Origin: Macrococcoides goetzii
Lineage (GTDB): Bacteria > Bacillota > Bacilli > Staphylococcales > Staphylococcaceae
Assembly: GCF_002742385.2 (NCBI RefSeq)
Contig: NZ_MJBI02000001.1
Coordinates: 248,001 to 312,000 of the forward strand
DNA length: 64,000 bases
Direction: 5' to 3'
Positions within the stretch are counted from its first letter, which is position 1, and each line of letters opens with the position of its first letter. The notes under the pieces were generated by a model. That model was not told the origin of the DNA. It worked only from the letters and a program-made list of their open reading frames with translations, and ran no database searches. Shown in pieces: positions 1-9,080 of this stretch. A program made the translations under genes and the position numbers.

Positions 1-1187
1 TAGCAGAACATGGGGTAGCTGCACATTGGGCATATAAAGAAGGTAAAACATTAGTCAATCCAGATGAAGCGAAAAATTTAAGCAAGATGAGCTGGATGAA
101 AGAAATTGAAGAAACAGATTCTACATCACCGGATGCTGAAGCATTTATGGAATCACTTAAGTATGATCTACAGTCGGATAAAGTATACGTATTTACGCCG
201 GAAAGTGATGTTGTAGAATTGCCTATTGGTGCTGTTCCGATTGATTTCGCATATGCGGTACATAGTGAAGTCGGAAATAAAATGATCGGTGCGAAAGTAA
301 ACGGTAAAATCGTTCCGATTGATTATGAACTTAAAACGGGTGACATCATTGAGATTAGAACTTCAAAACATTCTTATGGGCCAAGTCGGGACTGGTTGAA
401 AATCTGTAAATCAGCTAGCGCTAAAAGTAAGATAAAAAGTTTCTTTAAGAAACAGGACCGTTCGAGTAATGTAGAAAAAGGAAAGTTCATGATTGAAGCA
501 GAGTTAAAAGAGCAGCGTATCAATATAGATGATGTGATGATTGATGAAAATATTGCTGTAGTGATTGAAAAATACAATTTCACATCAATTGATGATGTAT
601 ATGCTGCTGTTGGATTTGGTGGATTAACAGCATCAGCAGTAGTTAATAAATTAACTGAAAGACACCGTATCAAAGAAAAGGAACAAAAGTTAAATCAAGT
701 ACAGGAAGTTAATAAAACGTTAAATGTTAAACGTGATATTCAGACAGAAACTGGTGTTTATGTTGAAGGCATGGACAATATGCTGATAAAATTATCAAAA
801 TGTTGTAACCCTGTACCAGGAGATGACATCGTTGGTTATATCACAAAAGGTCACGGGGTAAAGGTCCATCGTACCGAATGCCCAAATGTCGTAAATGAAA
901 CTGAACGTTTGATAGATGTTGAATGGGTAAAATCTTCAGAGAACAAGACTTATCAAGTAGACTTAGAAATCACAGCGTATGATCGACTTGGCTTATTAAA
1001 TGAAGTATTACAGGCAGTAAATGCTACGAAAACAACTTTAACACAAGTTTCTGGTAAAGCTGATATCGATAAAAATGCTAAGATAAATATAAGTATTATG
1101 GTGAAGAATGTCAGTGAACTGATGCGCGTTGTTGAAAAAATTAAGCAGTTGAGTGATATATACACAGTAACTAGGATATTAAATTGA
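1..1187 (+). CDS. relA: RelA/SpoT-family (p)ppGpp synthase/hydrolase, C-terminal part
   Basis: The reading frame is open from base 3, so the gene is cut by the window edge; the first in-frame ATG at 87 is internal. The first residues ([15 protein letters not shown]) match the conserved end of the RelA synthetase domain. A TGS domain follows ([14 protein letters not shown]), then a helical region, a zinc-finger-like segment ([12 protein letters not shown] ... TECPN) and a C-terminal ACT domain ending at the stop. These C-terminal domains sense ribosome state and control the N-terminal hydrolase and synthetase domains, which lie outside the window. The protein makes and degrades the stringent-response alarmone. 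dtd starts 10 bp after the stop, so the two are probably co-transcribed. The family and position next to dtd are certain; hydrolase activity cannot be judged here. Confidence 0.96.
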   Translation, partial: AEHGVAAHWAYKEGKTLVNPDEAKNLSKMSWMKEIEETDSTSPDAEAFMESLKYDLQSDKVYVFTPESDVVELPIGAVPIDFAYAVHSEVGNKMIGAKVNGKIVPIDYELKTGDIIEIRTSKHSYGPSRDWLKICKSASAKSKIKSFFKKQDRSSNVEKGKFMIEAELKEQRINIDDVMIDENIAVVIEKYNFTSIDDVYAAVGFGGLTASAVVNKLTERHRIKEKEQKLNQVQEVNKTLNVKRDIQTETGVYVEGMDNMLIKLSKCCNPVPGDDIVGYITKGHGVKVHRTECPNVVNETERLIDVEWVKSSENKTYQVDLEITAYDRLGLLNEVLQAVNATKTTLTQVSGKADIDKNAKINISIMVKNVSELMRVVEKIKQLSDIYTVTRILN

Positions 1188-1197
1188 GGTGTCAAAC

Positions 1198-1650
1198 ATG
1201 CGTGTAGTATTACAAAAAGTAAAACAAGCTTCTGTCACTGCAGGAGATTATTTTCAATCGATTGATCAAGGTTACTGTTTGTTGGTTGGAATAGGACAAA
1301 ATACGACAGAAGAAGATTTAAATGCTGTTGCAAAGAAAATTGTCAATACCCGTATTTTTGAAGATGAACATGGAAAGATGAATTTATCGATTAATGACGT
1401 TGGTGGCAAGATTTTATCGATATCACAATTTACTTTATATGCAAATGTCAAAAAAGGTAATCGCCCAAGTTTTACAGATGCCAAGTCGCCTGAAATAGCT
1501 AAAGAGATGTATGAAAAATTTAATGACATATTAAGAGGACATCAACTTGAAGTTTTCCCTGGTGTATTTGGTGAAATGATGGATATATCTTTAATTAATG
1601 ATGGTCCTGTAACGATTTTATTTGAGAGCGTTGAGGGGAAGATACAATGA
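1198..1650 (+). CDS. dtd: D-aminoacyl-tRNA deacylase
   Basis: A 150-residue protein of the DTD family, which hydrolyses D-amino acids from mischarged tRNA. It starts MRVVLQKVKQASV and carries the family motifs SQFTLYANVKKGNRPSF and NDGPVTI near the end. I chose ATG 1198 because GAGGTG lies 5-6 bases upstream and the family normally begins MRVV/MKVV. A GTG at 1189 would add three residues but overlaps that ribosome-binding site. The stop overlaps the lytH start (ATGA), which suggests translational coupling. The relA-dtd-lytH order is the usual staphylococcal one. Confidence 0.96.
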   Translation: MRVVLQKVKQASVTAGDYFQSIDQGYCLLVGIGQNTTEEDLNAVAKKIVNTRIFEDEHGKMNLSINDVGGKILSISQFTLYANVKKGNRPSFTDAKSPEIAKEMYEKFNDILRGHQLEVFPGVFGEMMDISLINDGPVTILFESVEGKIQ

Positions 1651-2507
1651 AGAAGATTGATTTAAGACCTATCCAACGTTCAAGAGTTTTAAGACTAGTG
1701 ATTTTAGCGCTAGTCACTATATTACTGATCGTCTTATTATTTTGGTTGTTTACGAAGCAAAATAATAAACCGACAACATTATCGATGATAGAAGATGGTG
1801 CCCTTCGCACTGGTCCACAAGCGTTTTATCCTATTATTTTTGATGTGAAGAAGGGCGACCATTTTGATATTATAAAGCATACCGGTAAATGGTATTACGT
1901 CGATAATGGGGAGAAAAAGGGATGGATTGCTGGGTGGCACACAAATCTCAATATAAAAAAAGATAAGATTGCTGGTGCTAATCCATTTAAAGGGAAAGTC
2001 ATCATGATAGATCCTGGTCATGGTGGAAATGATCAGGGTGCTTCAAGTAAAGACGGGACGATAGAGAAAGTCATTACTCTGAAGACAAGTTTAATGTTGA
2101 AACAGAAGTTAGAAGATGAAGGTGCTACTGTATTGATGACAAGAAACAGTGATGAATATATCAAGTTAAAAAATAGAAAAGGTGCTGCAGATGTATTTAT
2201 CAGCATTCATGCAGATGCTTTAGAAGCATCTAGTCCACATGGTTTAACCGTATATTATCATCATGATAATCAAAAGGTGCTTGCCGACACATTGCATATG
2301 GCGATTAAACAAAAAGCACTGTTATCTGATCGTGGTGTCCGCCAGGAAAACTTCCAGGTGATACGTCAAACGAAGTCACCTGCAGTTTTATTAGAACTGG
2401 GCTATATCAGTAATCCTACCGATGAAAAGCTGATGAATGACAAAGTGTACCGTCAAATTATTACGACGAGTATTGTTGATGGTTTGCGTAATTACTTTTT
2501 ATATTAA
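1647..2507 (+). CDS. lytH: Membrane-anchored N-acetylmuramoyl-L-alanine amidase LytH
   Basis: A 286-residue cell-wall amidase. A single hydrophobic segment at about residues 16-36 anchors the N-terminus. An SH3b-like domain follows (about 45-105), then an Amidase_3 catalytic domain (about 112-285) with zinc-ligand motifs IDPGHGG, SIHAD and LLELGYISNP. The enzyme cleaves the amide bond between muramic acid and the stem peptide outside the membrane. In S. aureus the homologue works with the membrane protein ActH and limits uncrosslinked peptidoglycan (family knowledge). It overlaps the dtd stop by four bases and is followed by the hisS promoter and leader. Confidence 0.94.
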   Translation: MKKIDLRPIQRSRVLRLVILALVTILLIVLLFWLFTKQNNKPTTLSMIEDGALRTGPQAFYPIIFDVKKGDHFDIIKHTGKWYYVDNGEKKGWIAGWHTNLNIKKDKIAGANPFKGKVIMIDPGHGGNDQGASSKDGTIEKVITLKTSLMLKQKLEDEGATVLMTRNSDEYIKLKNRKGAADVFISIHADALEASSPHGLTVYYHHDNQKVLADTLHMAIKQKALLSDRGVRQENFQVIRQTKSPAVLLELGYISNPTDEKLMNDKVYRQIITTSIVDGLRNYFLY

Positions 2508-2508
2508 C

Positions 2509-2537
2509 TTGACTTTAGCAGATTAACTTAGTAATAT
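2509..2537 (+). promoter_or_regulatory. Promoter of the hisS T-box leader
   Basis: TTGACT (2509-2514), a 17-bp spacer and TAATAT (2532-2537) form a sigma-A type promoter right after the lytH stop. Predicted transcription start is about 2544, which places the whole T-box element on the transcript. Confidence 0.7.
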
Positions 2538-2543
2538 AAACCT

Positions 2544-2797
2544 ATTCAAACTTAACAAATACCGTTTTAGTCTATCATTTATAGGAAATTTATTGAATAG
2601 AGACATCTATGCTGCTGAAATTAGATGATAAATTCTTATAAGATGTAACAATAGATGAGGTTGTGATATGAAAGTATCACCGTTTTACATGCGTTAAATG
2701 TACTAGAGTGGGTACATTTGTACCAATTAGGGTGGCAACACGGAAAATTTTACGTCCCTTATGCATTATTTATGATGCATAAGGGACTTATTTTTTT
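2544..2797 (+). promoter_or_regulatory. T-box leader of hisS-aspS
   Basis: The 300-bp gap between lytH and hisS holds a T-box riboswitch. The T-box core AGGGTGGCAACACGG is at 2729-2743. It is followed by a strong intrinsic terminator: a 13-bp stem (2754-2766 with 2775-2787) and a run of Ts to 2797. Upstream helices are visible, for example CATCTA/TAGATG near 2602-2630 and GTGATA/TATCAC near 2660-2680. The core departs from the usual AGGGTGGNACCGCG in its second half. Uncharged tRNA-His should stabilise the antiterminator. I could not assign the His specifier codon with certainty. Confidence 0.88.
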
Positions 2798-2810
2798 AGG
2801 AGGAAAATTT

Positions 2811-4073
2811 ATGATTAATATACCAAGAGGAACACAGGATATTTTACCGACAGAAACTCCGAAGTGGCGATATATTGAAGATAGATTACATGCAATTGCT
2901 GCATCATTTAATTATAAGGAAATTCGTACACCAATATTTGAATCGACAGATTTATTTGCGAGAGGTGTTGGTGATACAACAGACATCGTACAAAAAGAGA
3001 TGTATACGTTCAAAGATAAAGGTGATAGAAGTATCACACTGCGTCCTGAAGGTACAGCAGCTGTAGTTAGAAGTTATATTGAGAACAAGATGAATGGTGA
3101 TGCGAATCAACCAATTAAATTATATTATAATGGTCCGATGTTCCGTTATGAACGTAAACAAAAGGGACGTTATCGCCAATTTGTTCAGTTCGGTGTAGAA
3201 GCAATAGGAGCAGAAAATCCTGCTATGGATGCTGAAGTCATCCATATGGTGTATTCGATCTATAAGTCATTTGGCTTACAACACGTAAAAATTGTATTAA
3301 ATTCAATTGGTGATTTGGAAAGCCGTAACATCTATAAAGAAGCATTAGTAAAGCATTTTGAACCACATATCGAGCACTTCTGTAATGATTGTAAAAATCG
3401 ATTACACACAAATCCAATGCGTATTCTTGATTGTAAAGTTGACCGTGATCAACCATCAGTTAAAAATGCACCAAAAATAACGGAATTCTTAAATGATTAT
3501 TCTTTAAATTACTATAACGAAGTAAAACGTTATTTAGATATATTAGAAATACCTTATGTAGAGGATGCTAATTTAGTGCGTGGCTTAGACTACTATACCC
3601 ATACTGCATTTGAAGTAATGAGCGATGCAGAAGGATTTGGCGCGATTACGACACTATGTGGTGGTGGCCGTTATAATGGATTATTAGAGATGCTTGACGG
3701 TCCGAAAGAAACTGGAATTGGATTTGCTCTCAGTATTGAACGTCTGCTACTTGCAATCCAAGCAGAAGGTATCGAGCTTGAAACTGAAGAAGCTATCGAC
3801 TTATATATCGTTACTATGCCTGAAACAGTGGATGCCGGTATTAAGATTTTAGCAGATTTACGTAACAACGGTATTAAAGCTGATATCGACTATTTAAACC
3901 GTAAAATGAAAGGACAAATGAAACAAGCAGATCGAATTCATGCCAAAAATACGATAGTGCTTGGTTCAAATGAACTTGAAAGCGGTAAGATAAATGTGAA
4001 ATCGATGGAAACTGGTGAAAGCACCGAAATTGAGATAGAAAAACTAGCATCATTTATAAAAGGAGAAAAATAA
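2811..4073 (+). CDS. hisS: Histidyl-tRNA synthetase
   Basis: A class II aminoacyl-tRNA synthetase of 420 residues, the normal length. It begins [13 protein letters not shown] and has class II motifs ([32 protein letters not shown]) and the His-specific segment [16 protein letters not shown]-terminal anticodon-binding domain follows. I chose ATG 2811, seven bases after AGGAGG. An upstream extension to 2718 would read through the T-box terminator and is rejected. aspS begins one base after the stop, so both are under the T-box. Histidine and aspartate synthetases are commonly co-transcribed in Firmicutes. Confidence 0.97.
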   Translation: MINIPRGTQDILPTETPKWRYIEDRLHAIAASFNYKEIRTPIFESTDLFARGVGDTTDIVQKEMYTFKDKGDRSITLRPEGTAAVVRSYIENKMNGDANQPIKLYYNGPMFRYERKQKGRYRQFVQFGVEAIGAENPAMDAEVIHMVYSIYKSFGLQHVKIVLNSIGDLESRNIYKEALVKHFEPHIEHFCNDCKNRLHTNPMRILDCKVDRDQPSVKNAPKITEFLNDYSLNYYNEVKRYLDILEIPYVEDANLVRGLDYYTHTAFEVMSDAEGFGAITTLCGGGRYNGLLEMLDGPKETGIGFALSIERLLLAIQAEGIELETEEAIDLYIVTMPETVDAGIKILADLRNNGIKADIDYLNRKMKGQMKQADRIHAKNTIVLGSNELESGKINVKSMETGESTEIEIEKLASFIKGEK

Positions 4074-4074
4074 C

Positions 4075-5880
4075 ATGGAGAAAAGAACAACATACTGTGG
4101 GTTAGTTACAGAAAAATATATAGGACAAGAAGTTATATTAAAAGGATGGGTACAAAAACGACGAGATTTAGGTGGATTAATTTTCATTGATTTACGTGAT
4201 AGAGAAGGTATCGTGCAAGTTGTATTTAACCCAGATTTCTCTCAAGATGCATTAGCAATAGCAGAAACGATTCGTTCTGAGTACGTTGTTGAAGTAAGAG
4301 GAAAAGTAACGGAGCGAGCTGCAGCTGTTGTAAATTCAAAAATCAAAACAGGAAAAATTGAAGTTCAGGTTGCTGAAGTCAACATCATCAATAAATCTGA
4401 GACACCACCATTCCAAATCGAAGCAGAAACTGATATTTCTGAAGATATCCGTTTAAAATATCGTTACTTAGATTTACGTCGTGAACCACTTGCGAATACG
4501 TTCAAGATGCGTCATCAAATTACACGTGCTGTTCGTAACTATTTGGATGAATCAGGGTTTTATGAAGTTGAAACGCCAGTACTTACAAAGTCAACACCAG
4601 AAGGTGCACGTGACTATCTAGTACCTTCACGTGTGCAGGAAGGTAAATTCTTTGCATTGCCCCAATCACCACAAATCTTTAAACAGCTATTGATGATCGG
4701 TGGATTCGATAAATACTATCAAATCGTTAAATGTTTCCGTGATGAAGATTTACGTGCGGACCGTCAACCCGAATTTACTCAAATCGATATCGAGATGAGT
4801 TTCGTTGATCAGGAAGATGTGATGGCAATGAACGAAGGTATGCTGGCACGAATTATGAAAGATGTGAAAGGGATTGATATTACTACTCCATTCCCGCGTA
4901 TGACATATGCTGAAGCAATGCGTGATTACGGTATTGATAAACCTGACACACGTTTCGATATGAAATTAAAAACATTAAATGACTTAGCTTCTAAAATGGA
5001 CTTTAAAGTATTTAGTGAAGCAGTGAAAAACGGTGGTGCGGTAAAAGCAATCGTCGTAAAAGGCGCTGCTGATAAATATTCAAGAAAAGATATTGATGCA
5101 TTACAAGAGTTCGCAAAAATTTACGGTGCTAAAGGACTTGCCTGGGTAAAAGTTGTTGAAGATGGATTAAACGGGCCAATTGCTAAATTCTTTGATGAAG
5201 CTATTACAGCAGAATTGATTAAACTTACTGGTGCTGAAAATGGAGATCTAGTATTATTTGTCGCTGATAAATCATCGGTAGTAAATGCGAGTCTAGCAAA
5301 CTTACGTAACAAATTAGGTAAAGATTTAGGATTGATTGACGAAAATAAATTTAATTTCTTATGGGTGACAGATTGGCCACTATTTGAATATGACGAAGAG
5401 CTAGATCGTTACTTTGCGGCACACCATCCATTTACTGCTCCAAAACCCGAACATTTAGATTTATTGAAGTCAAATCCTGAAGCTGCTGAAGCAAATGCTT
5501 ATGATGTTGTACTAAATGGTTATGAATTAGGTGGAGGATCAATTCGTATCCACGATCAGGAAGTTCAGGCGCAAATGTTTGAAGCACTTGGCTTTACGAA
5601 AGAAGAAGCGGAAGAACAATTTGGTTTCTTGATGAATGCATTTAAGTTCGGTGCACCACCACATGGCGGTATTGCACTCGGATTAGACAGAATGGTGATG
5701 TTACTTGCAGGACGTACTAACTTACGTGACGTTATTGCTTTCCCTAAAACAGCATCTGCAACTGATCTTCTTACAGAAGCTCCAAGTGCAGTAGCAACAG
5801 CACAGTTAGATGATCTACACATTGCATTAAACATTAAGGAAACTGCGAACACAGAAGAAGAAAAAGAAGATACGAAATAG
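4075..5880 (+). CDS. aspS: Aspartyl-tRNA synthetase
   Basis: A 601-residue class II synthetase of the bacterial AspRS type. It has an N-terminal OB-fold anticodon domain ([19 protein letters not shown]), class II motif 2 ([20 protein letters not shown]), the bacterial GAD insertion in the middle, and motif 3 ([16 protein letters not shown]). It charges tRNA-Asp; whether it also mischarges tRNA-Asn cannot be told here. The acidic tail ([10 protein letters not shown]) is slightly longer than usual. AAAGGAG precedes ATG 4075. It is the second gene of the T-box hisS operon. The 6S RNA promoter starts at the next base after its stop. Confidence 0.97.
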   Translation: MEKRTTYCGLVTEKYIGQEVILKGWVQKRRDLGGLIFIDLRDREGIVQVVFNPDFSQDALAIAETIRSEYVVEVRGKVTERAAAVVNSKIKTGKIEVQVAEVNIINKSETPPFQIEAETDISEDIRLKYRYLDLRREPLANTFKMRHQITRAVRNYLDESGFYEVETPVLTKSTPEGARDYLVPSRVQEGKFFALPQSPQIFKQLLMIGGFDKYYQIVKCFRDEDLRADRQPEFTQIDIEMSFVDQEDVMAMNEGMLARIMKDVKGIDITTPFPRMTYAEAMRDYGIDKPDTRFDMKLKTLNDLASKMDFKVFSEAVKNGGAVKAIVVKGAADKYSRKDIDALQEFAKIYGAKGLAWVKVVEDGLNGPIAKFFDEAITAELIKLTGAENGDLVLFVADKSSVVNASLANLRNKLGKDLGLIDENKFNFLWVTDWPLFEYDEELDRYFAAHHPFTAPKPEHLDLLKSNPEAAEANAYDVVLNGYELGGGSIRIHDQEVQAQMFEALGFTKEEAEEQFGFLMNAFKFGAPPHGGIALGLDRMVMLLAGRTNLRDVIAFPKTASATDLLTEAPSAVATAQLDDLHIALNIKETANTEEEKEDTK

Positions 5881-5908
5881 TTGCAATTAATTAAATATGT
5901 GATATTAT
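5881..5908 (+). promoter_or_regulatory. Promoter of 6S RNA
   Basis: TTGCAA (5881-5886), a 16-bp spacer and TATTAT (5903-5908) immediately follow the aspS stop codon. The predicted start, about 5915, fits the 5' end of the 6S-like RNA. Confidence 0.6.
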
Positions 5909-5914
5909 ATAGTC

Positions 5915-6148
5915 ATAAGATAGGTGTCTGAAGAGTTCGATGTTTGTTTATTCTATTTTGACCTAACACTTTTTGATCGGGAGTCTAATAGGTTTTCTTT
6001 TAGCGCACACGCCTCACATGGAGGACTTGCAAAATTAGAAACGGGACACCCACCTGTTTATAGCAGGCCAAAATGATCAACACTTAAAACGACGGCTCAC
6101 TTGGATACTATCGTAAGGCGAGAGACTTTTGTCTCTCGTCTTTTTTTG
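5915..6148 (+). ncRNA. ssrS: 6S RNA (RNA polymerase regulator)
   Basis: The 330-bp gap between aspS and tcdA has no open frame. It has its own promoter and a strong terminator (CGAGAGAC-TTTT-GTCTCTCG then Ts, 6119-6147). Position alone is telling: in B. subtilis the 6S-1 RNA gene lies between aspS and the tcdA homologue yrvM. Internal segments such as GTCTGAAGAGTTCGATGTTT and GCGCACACGCCTCACATGGA resemble staphylococcal 6S RNA as I remember it. GATAG at 5919-5923 can pair with CTATC at about 6108-6112 to close the rod. 6S RNA mimics an open promoter and binds sigma-A RNA polymerase in stationary phase. The exact ends are inferred. Confidence 0.85.
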
Positions 6149-6212
6149 TAATGATTAAAGCTTACTAATATGATAGGATATATTTATTGACAAAAAGGAA
6201 TGGAGAAATGAA

Positions 6213-6977
6213 ATGAAACATCAATTTTCAAGAAATGAACTTGCTTATGGTAAAGAAGGTTTAGAAGCACTTAATAACAAGACTGTAATGATATTAGGAG
6301 TCGGTGGTGTGGGTTCTTTTGCGGCTGAAGCACTTGCAAGAACAAACATTGGACACATTATTCTGATTGATAAAGATGATGTGGACATTACAAATGTTAA
6401 CCGTCAGATTCACGCATTAACTACGACGGTTGGTCAGTCAAAAGTTACATTAATGGAAGAGCGTATTAAACTCATTAATCCTGAATGTAAAGTTACACCG
6501 CTTCATATGTTCTATACAGATGAAACATACGAAGAAATATTTAAATATAATATTGACTATGTTGTAGATGCAAGTGACACGATTATGTATAAAATTCATT
6601 TAATGAAAGAATGTTTAAAACGTAATATTAAAATGATTTCAAGTATGGGTGCTGCGAATAAAACAGACCCAACACGCTTTAAAATTGTAGATATTTCAAA
6701 AACACATACAGATCCTATGGCGAAAGTTATTCGTACAAAATTAAAGAAAGATCGTATTCATAAAGGGATTCCAGTCGTATTTAGTGATGAAAGCCCAATC
6801 GTTATTCGTGAAGATGTTAAGGCTTATGTTGGAAATGCAGATGCCCCTGTAAGAAAAGCGCAGATGCCGCCATCAAGTAATGCTTTCGTACCAAGCGTTG
6901 TTGGGCTGATTTGTGCCAGCTGGGTTGTTAATGACATATTAAAAGACTTTCCGGTGACACGTGTAAAAGATAGATAA
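6213..6977 (+). CDS. tcdA: tRNA threonylcarbamoyladenosine dehydratase (TcdA/CsdL family)
   Basis: A 254-residue ThiF/E1-like enzyme. It has the nucleotide-binding loop GVGGVGSFAAEAL near residue 30, then LIDKDDVDITNVNRQ and DASDTIMYKIHL. It uses ATP to cyclise t6A37 of ANN-decoding tRNAs to ct6A. It sits downstream of aspS and 6S RNA, as yrvM does in B. subtilis. GGAG lies about nine bases before ATG 6213. It ends in its own terminator. The same A37 position is also modified by MtaB, encoded at 50 kb. Confidence 0.93.
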   Translation: MKHQFSRNELAYGKEGLEALNNKTVMILGVGGVGSFAAEALARTNIGHIILIDKDDVDITNVNRQIHALTTTVGQSKVTLMEERIKLINPECKVTPLHMFYTDETYEEIFKYNIDYVVDASDTIMYKIHLMKECLKRNIKMISSMGAANKTDPTRFKIVDISKTHTDPMAKVIRTKLKKDRIHKGIPVVFSDESPIVIREDVKAYVGNADAPVRKAQMPPSSNAFVPSVVGLICASWVVNDILKDFPVTRVKDR

Positions 6978-6996
6978 TAGTTTAATGGTTAATCTT

Positions 6997-7040
6997 AAAA
7001 AGCTGAAGTAAAATCAATGATGATTTCACTTCAGCTTTTT
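6997..7040 (+). terminator. Intrinsic terminator after tcdA
   Basis: AAAAAGCTGAAGT... pairs with ...ACTTCAGCTTTTT across a short loop. The stem is about 16 bp with one A-C mismatch and ends in a T run. Confidence 0.85.
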
Positions 7041-7049
7041 GTATGATAC

Positions 7050-7112
7050 AACCTTAAATTTACCTTAAAAGTTGCTGATAAAAAGTAAATGACTGGATTT
7101 TTCATGTATGAT
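7050..7112 (+). promoter_or_regulatory. Direct-repeat box 1 and promoter of the ABC exporter operon
   Basis: Two CCTTAAA half-sites (7052-7058, 7063-7069) form a direct repeat with 11-bp period inside a 21-bp block (7050-7070). That block is identical to blocks at 29379 and 51920. A -10-like TATGAT lies at 7107-7112, 36 bp after the block, and no good -35 is present. The ABC ATPase starts 21 bp further on. An 11-bp direct repeat is typical of OmpR-family response-regulator sites (inference). Confidence 0.7.
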
Positions 7113-7133
7113 GAATATAACGGAGGTGTAAAA

Positions 7134-8063
7134 ATGGAAGAAAATCAATATAGTTTACAGGTTAGCAATTTAAATAAGACGATTAACAAAAGACATATTA
7201 TTAAAAATTTAAGCTTTGAAGTAAAAAAAGGTGAAGTATTTGGCTTTTTAGGTCCGAACGGTGCAGGTAAGACAACAACAATTCGTATGATTGTGGGCCT
7301 TACAACACCTACTTCTGGAGATGTTAAAGTTTTAGGACGTTCAGTATTAGCGAATCGTAGTGAAGTCATGAAAGATATCGGTGCAATCGTTGAAAACCCG
7401 GAATTATATCCATTTTTATCAGGTTTAGAAAATTTAAAGCAGTTTGCAAGAATGCAGGATGGAATTTCTAAAGAAGATATTGACCGTGTCGTAAAGTTAG
7501 TAGGACTTGAAAATCGGATTAAAGAAAAAGTTGGACGTTATTCATTAGGTATGAGACAACGTCTAGGCCTTGCGCAAGCGTTGCTACATAAGCCAAAAAT
7601 TTTGATTTTGGATGAACCAACCAATGGTTTAGATCCTGCGGGTATTCGTGAAATTCGTGATTATATTAAAAAGCTAGCACGAGAAGAAAATATGACAGTT
7701 ATCGTATCGAGTCATTTAATGAGTGAGATGGAACTCATGTGTGATAGATTTGGGATAATTAAGAATGGACAAATGATTCGTATTGAGGATGTTAACACAG
7801 TTGTTACTGCGAGTGATATCGTAAAACATGATTTTGATGTCTATCCAATCGATCAGGCAGTTAAGTTCCTAAATGAAAAAGGTGTGCCATTTAAATTGAA
7901 TAATAACATGCTAGCAATTGACATTGCCTCAAAAGATGTACCGCAACTTGTACGTGATCTTGTAAAAGCTGATGTCGATATTTATGGTGTTACAAAAGAA
8001 AAACTTTCACTTGAAGATCGCTTCATGGCATTAACAAAAGAAGGAGGCGGTAGCATTGTTTAA
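7134..8063 (+). CDS. ABC transporter ATP-binding protein (BcrA/CcmA-like)
   Basis: A 309-residue nucleotide-binding subunit. The ABC domain spans about residues 8-225, with Walker A GPNGAGKTT, signature YSLGMRQRLGLAQAL, Walker B KILILDEPTNGLDP and switch histidine VSSHLMSE. A C-terminal extension of about 85 residues is typical of the bacitracin/lantibiotic-type DRA family. I chose ATG 7134 after CGGAGGTG; the frame upstream to 7089 has no ribosome-binding site. It overlaps the permease gene by 8 bp. Substrate is unknown. The shared promoter box links it to two other membrane operons, which suggests an envelope-stress role. Confidence 0.93.
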   Translation: MEENQYSLQVSNLNKTINKRHIIKNLSFEVKKGEVFGFLGPNGAGKTTTIRMIVGLTTPTSGDVKVLGRSVLANRSEVMKDIGAIVENPELYPFLSGLENLKQFARMQDGISKEDIDRVVKLVGLENRIKEKVGRYSLGMRQRLGLAQALLHKPKILILDEPTNGLDPAGIREIRDYIKKLAREENMTVIVSSHLMSEMELMCDRFGIIKNGQMIRIEDVNTVVTASDIVKHDFDVYPIDQAVKFLNEKGVPFKLNNNMLAIDIASKDVPQLVRDLVKADVDIYGVTKEKLSLEDRFMALTKEGGGSIV

Positions 8064-9045
8064 GTTAGTGGTAAATGAATTTAATAAGTATTTTAATCGT
8101 CTTGGTACATATATTATGCTGGGAATTATCGTTGCATTTATGATTTTAGGTGTAGTGTTGAATATGCAGTTTGCGAGCAGTATTGATAATAAGACTTATT
8201 CGGATAACTGGAAGTCAGAAGTTAAAGAAGATGTTTCGAAATATCAGAAACGATTAGCAGAAATCGCTAAAAAACCAGAAGATAAGAAATCTATGAAAGA
8301 ATTTACGGATGAAATGACTTTAGGTGACCGTGTAGCTGAATTACAATTCTACCTGAAAAAAGATGTTCAACCACCAGCTAAGAATAATTTTTATCAGACA
8401 CTTATTGATACAAATGGATTTATTTCATTTGTTACAATCATGCTGATTATCATCTGCAGCAGTTTAATGTCGCGTGAACATCAGCAAGGGACAATTAAGT
8501 TGTTATTAATTCGTCCTGCATCCAGATTAAAGATTTTCTTTTCTAAATTTATCTTTGCACTATTAGCATCACTTATATTTTTAGTCTTTACTTATGTAAT
8601 GACAGCAATCATTTCTTTCTTTACAACAAAGATGAACCCCACAACTGAACTAGCTGTACAAGGCAATAAAGGTTATAAGATGATCAATGTATATGAATTA
8701 CTAGGTCAACAAATCTTTGCTAATTTTATTTATATCATCACTTTTGCTATCGTTGCTTATGCTTTATCAGTTATTTTTAAGAATACTGCTTTAAGCTTAG
8801 GTGTAACTTTTGCGTTAATGTTCTTCGGGGATTTAATCATTATGTTCCTGCAAGGGAAAACGAAGTTGATTGAATTTTTATGGCCGGCCAACTGGAATTT
8901 ATCTCAGTACCTACCGAATAATCCAGCAGAACTAGCAGATAAAGATTTATCATTTGGCTTTAGTTTAACGTATGATATTGTAATATTAATAATTATAACA
9001 GCAGTCGCAGCATGGATCTTTAATAAAAGAGATGTAGCAAACTAA
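8056..9045 (+). CDS. ABC-2 type transporter permease
   Basis: A 329-residue membrane protein and the partner of the preceding ATPase. The first membrane segment is at about residues 17-37. A hydrophilic extracytoplasmic stretch of roughly 75 residues follows, then at least five more membrane segments. The motif SSLMSREHQQGTIKLLLIRPASR is typical of ABC-2 permeases of the NatB/BcrB type. The start is TTG 8056 with GGAGG upstream, inside the ATPase 3' end, so translation is probably coupled. A bidirectional terminator follows. Exported substrate unknown. Confidence 0.9.
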   Translation: MFKLVVNEFNKYFNRLGTYIMLGIIVAFMILGVVLNMQFASSIDNKTYSDNWKSEVKEDVSKYQKRLAEIAKKPEDKKSMKEFTDEMTLGDRVAELQFYLKKDVQPPAKNNFYQTLIDTNGFISFVTIMLIIICSSLMSREHQQGTIKLLLIRPASRLKIFFSKFIFALLASLIFLVFTYVMTAIISFFTTKMNPTTELAVQGNKGYKMINVYELLGQQIFANFIYIITFAIVAYALSVIFKNTALSLGVTFALMFFGDLIIMFLQGKTKLIEFLWPANWNLSQYLPNNPAELADKDLSFGFSLTYDIVILIIITAVAAWIFNKRDVAN

Positions 9046-9046
9046 T

Positions 9047-9080
9047 AAACAGGCATTGAGTCATTGCTCAATGCCTGTTT
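9047..9080. terminator. Bidirectional terminator between permease gene and rarA
   Basis: A 14-bp perfect stem (AAACAGGCATTGAG with CTCAATGCCTGTTT, loop TCATTG). It serves the plus-strand operon, and its right arm contains the last codons of the convergent rarA gene. Confidence 0.85.

Noticed and set aside
2718-2810. N-terminal extension of HisS from 2718
   Set aside because: It would be translated through the T-box core and terminator; ATG 2811 has AGGAGG and the normal N-terminus.
6187-6212. TTGACA at 6187 as the tcdA promoter
   Set aside because: No -10 hexamer lies 16-18 bp downstream before the start codon; the ribosome-binding site occupies that place.
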